DNA of 64,000 nt, taken from NCBI GenBank assembly GCA_045616125.1, contig JAZLGC010000060.1:1-64000 (forward strand), in the 5' to 3' direction. This stretch comes from Treponema_I sp045616125 (GTDB lineage Bacteria > Spirochaetota > Spirochaetia > Treponematales > Treponemataceae). The notes under the pieces were generated by a model. The model had not been told where the DNA came from. It was given only the letters and a program-made list of their open reading frames with translations, and did not search any database. A program made the translations under genes and the position numbers. How positions within the stretch are numbered: the stretch's first letter is position 1; the number at the start of each line of letters is the position of its first letter. Below, piece by piece: positions 24,440 through 32,500 of the stretch.

Positions 24440-26575
24440 TCATTCTTCTGTTATCTGATACTGATCAACCTGTTTGTAAATGGTATCAATGGCATCATTT
24501 ACCGTAAAGGCAATATTCTTCAGGTTATCCGTTACCTGGGTCATTTCCCCGGTTCTTTTGTTGATAGATCCCATAGCAGCCTCTATTTCGCGGGTTGCAT
24601 TTTTAAGAGCTGCAACTTCTTTCAGAATTTCTGCATTTCCTTTTTCCATTTCAGAAGAAGCAGTCTTTACCTGACCGGTAACATCGTTTACTGCCTGCAA
24701 TGCCTGCAGAATCTGCTTTGAACCTTCCTGCTGTTCATCCATACCGCCATGAATCTGGTTCAACAGCTGGCCGGTTGCCTGAATCCGTGAAGAAACTCCA
24801 CCCATGGCCTGAGTAGAATCTTCAGCAGTCTGAACAACCGTATCAATGGAAGCCTGAATATTTTTCAGTTCTTCACCAATGGCAGAAGACTGTTTGCTTG
24901 ATTCTTCAGCCAGTTTACGGATTTCTGATGCTACAACAGAGAAACCCCGGCCAACTTCACCGGCATGAGCCGCTTCAATGGCAGCATTCATGGCCAGCAG
25001 GTTCGTCTGGCTGGCAATATTTTCAATGACTTTGTTGGCTTCCATCAGCATGGTAGACTGCTTTGCAATTTCCTGAACCTGCGCATTTACCGAAGCATTC
25101 TTCGATATACTGGTTCTTGTCTGTTCTTCCAGGTGTCCGAATTCGCCGGACATCTTGTCAACGGTAGTAGTAATGGCGCTGATGTTTCCCAGCATCTGTT
25201 CAATGGCGGCTGAAGCCTGAACAACACTGGCAGACTGGTTCTGAATCATGTTGTTCAAAGACTCAATGTTCTGGGAAATTTCAGTAACCGATGTTGCAGT
25301 ACCGTCTACGCTTGCCCCCTGAGCCTCAACGGCAGCACGAACGGTGTTGATGCTTCCGGAAATGCCAAAAATCGTATTGTTTGTATCATCAATCCCCTTT
25401 GACATGCCGCCGAGACTTTCCCGTGATTCGTAAATCGAGTTGATAATGACAATCAGTTTCTTCTGCAGCAGGTTCCAGCTGTCACGCAACAATGCCATTT
25501 CATCAAGCTGACCAATTTTCATCATATCCGTCAGATTACCGCTGCCTGATGAAATTTTCTGTACCCTACCCGCAATATCAGCTACATCACCCGTAAGCCA
25601 GATCATAGGACTTAAGATTATGGCAAAAAGCAGAATTTCGATGATAAAAGCAACAATCAATGAAACACGCCGCAAAGTTGTTGCAACAGACTGAACACGG
25701 CTCATAGGGATGCGGATAACAATACGCCAGGTAGGATAGAACATGAACGGTCTGACGGTGTACATGCAAAGCACTCCATCAGAATCCTTCTCAATAATAA
25801 CGCTGTCAGCTCCAGAGGCAATGGCTTCTGCAACGCCAGATCCTTTTGGATAAAAACCTCGGGAAATGGCAGGGTCCTTACTTGAAACAACACGACCAGA
25901 AGGATCTACCAGTGCCATATCTCCGGTTTCAGCAATGGCAATCATGGCGGTTTCCAAATCCAGATTTCCAGCCTGAACCATGGCAACAAAAGCACCTGTT
26001 ACCACAGGAACAGCTTCGCCCTCAGCATTTATTTCAGTTTTCGTTACAGCCCGCGATACAGGAATCACCCAGTTTCCCGACACCTTAGACTGGATACAGG
26101 AACCAAACACAAAATTCCCGAATCCGGCCATAAGACCAGCGATATAATCTGCAGAAATAACACTTCCTTCTGCATTTTTTTCGCCGGTATCCCGCCAGGT
26201 AGAGCCAGACAGGTCTGCATAAAAGACATATTCAAATTCGGGATTTCGTTTTTCCTGCTGAGTAGCAAGCCAGGCCCCAATTTCCTCTGATGTTCCGTTC
26301 AATGCCACATCAGAAGATGTATAGAATTTCAGATCATTCTGGAAACAGTTGAGCCAGTTATACAGTTCAAAGGAACGTGCATAAGCAACCTCACCTGCCA
26401 TGCTCTGGAAGTCTTGGATAGTTCGTTTTTTGGTGACTGATGATGTAATGGCAATTAACGCGGTTACCAGAATAACGGTGGAAACGGCAACGGACATTCC
26501 CATTTTGATGGCAAGTGGAGTAATTTTGCGGCCATCAGAAAGGGCTGCAGCAGAGTGTGAAGCAGATTTTTTCAT
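24440..26575 (-). CDS. Methyl-accepting chemotaxis protein with Cache-type sensor
   Basis: A 711-residue chemoreceptor. It has a first membrane helix (about 26-47), then an exterior sensor of about 250 residues that looks like a double Cache domain (FYADLSGSTWRDTG, DMALVDPSGRVVSS, TVRPFMFYPTWRIVIRIP). A second membrane helix (about 305-330) and a HAMP-like linker follow. The methyl-accepting signalling region has the conserved tip IASQTNLLAMNAAIEAAHAG followed by EVGRGFSVVASEIRKLAEES. It should pass small-molecule signals to CheA/CheW. Ligand is unknown. The ATG has no Shine-Dalgarno. TATTGT (26582-26587) ends 6 nt before it and is embedded in a perfect inverted repeat. Confidence 0.93.
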   Translation of the reverse strand: MKKSASHSAAALSDGRKITPLAIKMGMSVAVSTVILVTALIAITSSVTKKRTIQDFQSMAGEVAYARSFELYNWLNCFQNDLKFYTSSDVALNGTSEEIGAWLATQQEKRNPEFEYVFYADLSGSTWRDTGEKNAEGSVISADYIAGLMAGFGNFVFGSCIQSKVSGNWVIPVSRAVTKTEINAEGEAVPVVTGAFVAMVQAGNLDLETAMIAIAETGDMALVDPSGRVVSSKDPAISRGFYPKGSGVAEAIASGADSVIIEKDSDGVLCMYTVRPFMFYPTWRIVIRIPMSRVQSVATTLRRVSLIVAFIIEILLFAIILSPMIWLTGDVADIAGRVQKISSGSGNLTDMMKIGQLDEMALLRDSWNLLQKKLIVIINSIYESRESLGGMSKGIDDTNNTIFGISGSINTVRAAVEAQGASVDGTATSVTEISQNIESLNNMIQNQSASVVQASAAIEQMLGNISAITTTVDKMSGEFGHLEEQTRTSISKNASVNAQVQEIAKQSTMLMEANKVIENIASQTNLLAMNAAIEAAHAGEVGRGFSVVASEIRKLAEESSKQSSAIGEELKNIQASIDTVVQTAEDSTQAMGGVSSRIQATGQLLNQIHGGMDEQQEGSKQILQALQAVNDVTGQVKTASSEMEKGNAEILKEVAALKNATREIEAAMGSINKRTGEMTQVTDNLKNIAFTVNDAIDTIYKQVDQYQITEE

Positions 26576-26576
26576 A

Positions 26577-26608
26577 GCAGTACAATACCTCTACTGGAAT
26601 TGTACTGC
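26577..26608 (-). promoter_or_regulatory. 10-bp inverted repeat over the chemoreceptor promoter
   Basis: GCAGTACAAT (26577-26586) and ATTGTACTGC (26599-26608) are perfect arms with a 12-bp spacer. The proximal arm covers the -10 TATTGT and lies one base from the ATG. A bound dimer would block transcription, so this is a good operator candidate. As RNA it would not be wholly transcribed if the mRNA is leaderless, which favours a DNA site. Confidence 0.6.
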
Positions 26609-26661
26609 CAGAAAAACAAATGGTGATATAAATTCCTTACGGTAAATAAGGATATTTTACA

Positions 26662-29346
26662 TTAACTGAAAACCAGGGCCGTACCATCGGCATTAACATC
26701 AGCAGTAATAACCGCATCTTCGCCGAAGCGACCGGCCAGCAGTTCCTTTGCCAGGGGGTTTTCCACATAAGTCTGAATTGCCCGTTTAATAGGACGTGCA
26801 CCAAACAGCGGATCATATCCCACATCACTGAGGAATGCCACGGCTTCTTCAGTAACGGAAAATCCCAGTTTCCGGTCTTCAAGACGTCTGGTAACCCGCT
26901 CCAACTGCAGCCGGACGATACTAGCCACACAGCTTTTATCAAGACGGCCAAAGGTAATGGTTTCGTCGATACGGTTCAGGAATTCAGGCCGGAAGTGCTG
27001 CTTTAAGAGCATATCCAATTGCGGCCGGGCTTCTTCCAGAGCCTGGTTTGTCTCGCATCCCAGAATCAGATCGCTACCCAAGTTACTGGTCATAATAATA
27101 ATCGTGTTCTTAAAGTCCACTACCCGCCCCTGACCATCAGTCAGCCGGCCGTCATCAAGAACCTGCAGCAGCACGTTGAATACGTCCGGATGGGCTTTCT
27201 CAACTTCATCAAACAGAACAACACTGTATGGACGACGCCGCACAGCCTCAGTCAGCTGACCACCTTCATCGTATCCCACATATCCCGGCGGTGCACCAAT
27301 AAGCCGTGAAACACTGTATTTTTCCATGTACTCACTCATATCAATGCGTGTCAAAGACTTTTCATCATTAAAGAGGAAATCTGCCAGTGTCTTGGCCAGC
27401 TCTGTCTTACCCACACCAGTAGGGCCGATAAACAGGAAACTTCCCAAAGGTTTATTCTCATCGCTTAAGCCGGCCCGGTTCCGGCGGATAGCATCACTAA
27501 CTACCCGAACTGCCTCATCCTGTCCGATAACCCGCTTGTGAAGTACGTCTTCCAGTTCCAGATACTTCTGTTTTTCAGAAGCCATCATTTTTGAAACCGG
27601 AATACCGGTCCAGGTTGATACAATGCGGGCAATATCTTCCTCGCCAACTTCCTGCCGCAGAAGTCGCCGTTCTGCATCAGCCAATGCCACAGCTTTATCA
27701 GCAGGAACAGCAGCGCCGGAACCAAAAGCATTAGATTTACCAGATACTGAGTCGACCCCACCGGCCCCAAAAGCATCCGGCCCACCAGCGTCCGATTCAG
27801 TCACCTCTGCCAGTTGCCGTTCAATTTCAGGTATACGGCCATACCGGATCTCTGACACTTTTGCAAAGTTCCCTTCGCGGGTATAGCGGGCTTCATCATT
27901 GTGCAGCTGTTCCAGCTCTTCTTTCAGCTTACGGCCGGAATCAATTCTGTCTTTTTCGTTCTGCCATTTCATTTTCATGGCATCACGGGTGGCAGTCAGT
28001 TCAGAAAGCTCTTCCATCAGTTTTTCAAGACGTTCCTTACTGGCTTTATCCCGCTCTTTGCTCAAAGAAAGTTTTTCAATATTCAGCTGCATGATTCTTC
28101 GCTCAATCTGGTCAAGCTCAGTAGGCTGGCTTTCAATTTCAATCTTCAGCCGGCTGGCTGCTTCATCAATCAGGTCAATGGCCTTATCCGGCAGAAAACG
28201 GTTGGTAATATAGCGGTTGGAAAGAACCGCAGCAGCCACCAGTGCATCATCACGGATACGAACGCCATGATGAACTTCATATTTTTCCTGAATACCACGC
28301 AGAATGGCAATGGTATCTTCTACACTGGGTTCAGCGCAGTAAACCTGCTGAAACCGCCGTTCCAGAGCAGCATCTTTTTCAATATACTTGCGGTATTCAT
28401 CAAGGGTAGTAGCACCAATGGCACGAAGTTCACCACGGGCAAGGGCAGGTTTTAAAAGGTTTGATGCATCCATGCTGCCTTCTGAAGCACCAGCACCAAC
28501 CAGAGTATGCAGTTCATCAATAAAAAGGATGATCTGTCCTTCTGACTTCTGCACTTCGCTGATGACCGCCTTAAGACGCTCTTCAAATTCACCACGGAAT
28601 TTGGCACCAGCCACAAGACTTCCCAGGTCCAGAGACATAAGCCGCTTGTTTTTAAGGCTTTCCGGTACGTCACCGGCAACAATACGGCGGGCAAGCCCTT
28701 CTACAATGGCAGTCTTACCAACACCCGGCTCACCAATGAGTACCGGATTATTTTTAGTACGGCGGCTCAGCACCTGCATGACACGGCGTATTTCTTCATC
28801 ACGGCCGATTACCGGGTCTATTTTTTCCTGTCTGGCAAGAGCCGTTAAATCCTTGCAGTATTTTTCAAGGCTCTGCATGGTAGCTTCCGGATCCTGACTG
28901 GTAATACGGTTATTTCCCCGAACCATTTTCAGAGCAGCAAGAATGGCGTCATAGGTCAGTCCATTTTTCTTGAACAGGTCCCCCAGACGGCCGGATGATT
29001 TTGACATGGCAAGCAGGATATGTTCTACCGAAAGATATTCGTCGGTCAGTTTAGCCATTTCATCTTCGGCCTTGGCAATTACTTTCTGGGCTTCACTGCT
29101 GAAGCTCATCTGGGAATTACCATGAATAACCGGATACGTGGCAAGTAAGGCTGAAACACCATCTGTAAGAGCTTTTACACTGGCACCGACAGATTCCACC
29201 AGAGGACGGGTAATACCGTCTTCCTGACTCAAAAAAGCGTAAAAAAGATGTTCAAGGCCGATTTCACTGTGATCCTTTTTCTGTGCAAGAGCATTGGCAT
29301 CTTGAAGGGCTTCCTGCACTTTCAGGGTCATTTTTTCTGTATTCAT
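26662..29346 (-). CDS. clpB: ATP-dependent disaggregase ClpB with extra linker
   Basis: From the ATG at 29346 the product is 894 residues (the longer frame from 29373 has no support). It has the N-terminal Clp repeat domain (1-145), AAA+ domain 1 with GEPGVGKT (205-212), a coiled-coil M domain (about 400-510) and AAA+ domain 2 with GPTGVGKT (near 640) and FLFNDEKSLTRIDMSEYMEK in order. ClpB pulls apart protein aggregates with DnaK. Unusually, a Gly/Ala/Ser-rich stretch of about 35 residues (about 515-552) is inserted between the M domain and domain 2. No CIRCE element is visible. The promoter ends 6 nt before the ATG, giving a probable leaderless mRNA. Confidence 0.96.
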   Translation of the reverse strand: MNTEKMTLKVQEALQDANALAQKKDHSEIGLEHLFYAFLSQEDGITRPLVESVGASVKALTDGVSALLATYPVIHGNSQMSFSSEAQKVIAKAEDEMAKLTDEYLSVEHILLAMSKSSGRLGDLFKKNGLTYDAILAALKMVRGNNRITSQDPEATMQSLEKYCKDLTALARQEKIDPVIGRDEEIRRVMQVLSRRTKNNPVLIGEPGVGKTAIVEGLARRIVAGDVPESLKNKRLMSLDLGSLVAGAKFRGEFEERLKAVISEVQKSEGQIILFIDELHTLVGAGASEGSMDASNLLKPALARGELRAIGATTLDEYRKYIEKDAALERRFQQVYCAEPSVEDTIAILRGIQEKYEVHHGVRIRDDALVAAAVLSNRYITNRFLPDKAIDLIDEAASRLKIEIESQPTELDQIERRIMQLNIEKLSLSKERDKASKERLEKLMEELSELTATRDAMKMKWQNEKDRIDSGRKLKEELEQLHNDEARYTREGNFAKVSEIRYGRIPEIERQLAEVTESDAGGPDAFGAGGVDSVSGKSNAFGSGAAVPADKAVALADAERRLLRQEVGEEDIARIVSTWTGIPVSKMMASEKQKYLELEDVLHKRVIGQDEAVRVVSDAIRRNRAGLSDENKPLGSFLFIGPTGVGKTELAKTLADFLFNDEKSLTRIDMSEYMEKYSVSRLIGAPPGYVGYDEGGQLTEAVRRRPYSVVLFDEVEKAHPDVFNVLLQVLDDGRLTDGQGRVVDFKNTIIIMTSNLGSDLILGCETNQALEEARPQLDMLLKQHFRPEFLNRIDETITFGRLDKSCVASIVRLQLERVTRRLEDRKLGFSVTEEAVAFLSDVGYDPLFGARPIKRAIQTYVENPLAKELLAGRFGEDAVITADVNADGTALVFS

Positions 29347-29352
29347 ACCAGT

Positions 29353-29381
29353 AAAATACCCACAAACCCCCAAATCGGCAA
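29353..29381 (-). promoter_or_regulatory. clpB promoter (leaderless)
   Basis: On the minus strand, TTGCCG (29376-29381), a 17-bp spacer and TATTTT (29353-29358). The -10 ends 6 nt before the clpB ATG. No HrcA-type CIRCE inverted repeat is seen. Confidence 0.6.
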
Positions 29382-29401
29382 CTTTTTTCCCAAAAGGATC
29401 C

Positions 29402-29450
29402 CTGAGCCTGTCGAAGGGTCTCTGTCATGCTGAACTCGTTTCAGCATCTC
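29402..29450. repeat. Two palindromic intergenic repeat types side by side
   Basis: CCTGAGCCTGTCGAAGGGTC (from about 29400) belongs to the CTTCGACAGGCTCAG family also found near 21094, 53848 and 53904. It is followed by GTCATGCTGAACTCGTTTCAG, a one-base variant of the repeats at 18090-18190. They sit between the clpB promoter and the first BspA promoter. Confidence 0.7.
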
Positions 29451-29488
29451 AAATTCAAGAAAAAAATCGTATTTTTTTCTTAAATTTA

Positions 29489-29517
29489 TTAGAAAAGTTG
29501 CATTTTTGCGATATAGT
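29489..29517 (+). promoter_or_regulatory. Promoter of the first BspA gene
   Basis: TTAGAA (29489-29494), a 17-bp spacer and TATAGT (29512-29517). The same arrangement with the same spacing precedes the second BspA gene. The leader is about 25 nt and carries a GTGGGGA ribosome site. Confidence 0.6.
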
Positions 29518-29548
29518 ACAGATAGGTATTTATCAAGTGGGGATATAT

Positions 29549-32500
29549 ATGAAAAAGATGAATAAAACTGTTTTCGCATCTGTTTTTTTTGCGGCTTGTA
29601 TGCTCATAGCCGTTACGTCGTGTAAAAACCTCTTCAATCCTCTACACGAAATTGAACACAACTCCGAAATCGAACAGCAATCAGAAAGCACCAAAAGCAC
29701 AGAAAGTTCCAGCGGAAACGGATTATCTGCTGGCCCCCAGAAAATTACTGTGTCTTTAGGTGCCTCCACTAACCAGACTTCAACCCCATCCCGTTCTGTT
29801 TTCCCAACTGGCTATAATCCTGCAGACATCACCGTTAATTCTTTTACCAGCTTTACCCTCACTTCCTCAGAACCTATCAGCGGAAAAAATGTTCTGTCAT
29901 GGTCTACCTATGACGCTTTTTCTCATGCTTCCATTGAACTTGATACCGTTAAAACGTACGTTCTGACTTTAAGTGCCACCTATAAAGGCGGAACATGGTC
30001 TTCCAATCAGGTAACCTGGAACAAAACAGACCGTACTATCCAGTTCACCCTGAAACCTACCGGAGAAGGAACACTGGGCGTTTCTCTTGACATAACAGAA
30101 GTAGCTGAACAGGCAGAAACCATCAGATTCTGGATTTCTGATTCCCCAGTCATAAACCGTTCTACCGACCCGATTAAAACTTTTGACCCATTAACCGGCA
30201 CCGATACTCCCATTACCTGGCAAATGCCCGCCTGTTCCGCCGGAAAACACTATGCCCTCTTTGAAATTCTCGATAAAAACGGTGCTTCTACCATAGTAGG
30301 TCCAGAAAGCATTTACATTCTCCCAGGCCAGAGTTCCGTATGGAGTCAGGAAATTGAATTACTGAATAGAAAGTACAAGATTACCTTCAGTCAGGAAGGA
30401 TTTGATTATGACGACCGCGAAAAACCGGTTGCAGCCCGGCTTGTAGAAGGTGCTGTGATTCCGGGGCCCTGGGTACAGAATATTTATGAAACAACTCCTG
30501 AATTGCCCAATGACTGGAACAGTGATTTGGGAATGGAAGATCTCTTTATTCCACCTGCTGGATATGAATTTTCCTACTGGTGGGATGGAGAGAACGAGTG
30601 GTGGGCAGGAGATACCATATACGGTGATGCATCTAACCATGATGTAACGCTGTACCCTTTATGGCAAAGAGGCAGTTATATTTATAATTCATCTACTGAA
30701 GAAGAAATCAACAACTTCATTCAGAGGGAAACTGAAGACGAAACAAAAACCGAAATCACGGTTAGTTTTGAATCTGATACTCCTCTGGCTGTATGGAATA
30801 CCGCATTTTCAGCATTGGCAGCAGCAGGACAGAGCAAGCCGGTTGTGCTGAATCTTCAGAATGTTGATATTGATTGGTTTGCAACCAATATCTGTCCTGA
30901 CCCGGAAAATCCAGATGCCGCCAAGACTTTTGCACGCATCGCAGGAACATCAGATACACCCAATACCTGGATTAAGCAGATTCGTGTACCCTTGAACACA
31001 AAAAAAATTCCGGACTATGCATTCTATAACTGCACAGCATTGGAACAGATTATCTACGACACGGCCTACACTATTACTGAAATTGGTGACTATGCCTTTG
31101 CAAAGGATAAAAATTTTACCTCTATCTATAATCGTGATAAAGGAGAAGGTTGTCCCACTTCACAAGGTTTAGTCATTGGTAAGGGTGCTTTTTCCGAATC
31201 TGGAATTACCAGTATTCCGACTTCCTTTTCTTACACAACCGCTTCGGGCCTCAAACCTATAACGATTGGAGATGAAGCGTATAAAGACTGCCAGTCGTTA
31301 ACATCCATAGAAGTAAACGTTGCAATTGCTGAAATTGGCGCAAAAGCTTTTGAAGGCTGTTCCAACTTAACAAGTGTGGTATTTAAGCCTCACTCAACAT
31401 ACTCTACACTGCTAAAAACCATTGGAGAAGGTGCATTCGCCGGTACTGCCATCACTGCCATCGAAATTCCATATTCCGTTACCACTATTGGCGACAGTGC
31501 CTTTGCAGGCCTTACAAATCTTACTACAGTTACCTTTGAAACCTCTACCAACAGAAAACTTACCAAAATCGGTACCAATGCCTTTAGAGGAACCGGCATC
31601 ACTGCCATCGAAATTCCGAATTCCGTTACCACCATTGGCGACAGCGCTTTCCAGGAATGTACCAGCCTTGCTGCTGTTACCATTGATTCAACGGCTTCCA
31701 AGCTGAAAACCATCGGCGAACTTGCCTTTGAAAAATGTGCATTTACAACATTTACCCTGCCGGCAACTGTTACCTCCATGGGTAGAGCCGCCTTTGCAAA
31801 GAATACTGCCCTGACAGAATTCAAGTTTGCATCCAACTATAAACTTCATAAGATTCCAGCTCAGTGTTTTTATGAGTGTACGAATTTTTCCACAATTTCA
31901 CTTGGCGCTTCTATAACCTACGTTGATTACGATGCTTTTGTGGGAACAAAATCAGACAATCTAACAAGTGGCAATCTTCTTGCATCCACCTGGACAACAT
32001 TTACTTTGGATGAAAACTACCAGCCAATTGATTACACTCGCGAAGGTTTGGTTTCTAATAAGATTAAAGCAAATGTAAACGGAACAACAAGAGAGCGTTA
32101 TGTTCGGGACTTTTCTCTTACCGTAAATACTGCAGATGAAATTTATGACTTTATTTCTGAATGCAGCACTTTGCCCAAAACAATTCCGCTTGGGATCGCA
32201 GGGGCCAGCAGTAGTTTTTCCTGGTCTGACTTTAAGGAAATTCTTGACGGTATCGAAAACACCAATGAATACGGTATCTACCTGATGTTAACAGACATCC
32301 AGATTCCTGAAAGCGCTCCTGAAGAATTGAAAGTAATACCAGACAATCTGCTGAAAAATAAAACCTGGTTAAAACAGATTGCTCTTCCACATGCTTTTTC
32401 AGATTACCCCTACATGACTGCTATCGGTGAAAACGCCTTCTCCGGCTGTACAAACCTTACCGAAGTATCAAACCTGAACGATGTTACCAGATTCGGCGAG

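Noticed and set aside
29346..29500. CIRCE (HrcA) heat-shock operator at clpB
   Set aside because: No TTAGCACTC-type inverted repeat is present. The inverted sequences there belong to the general intergenic repeat families.
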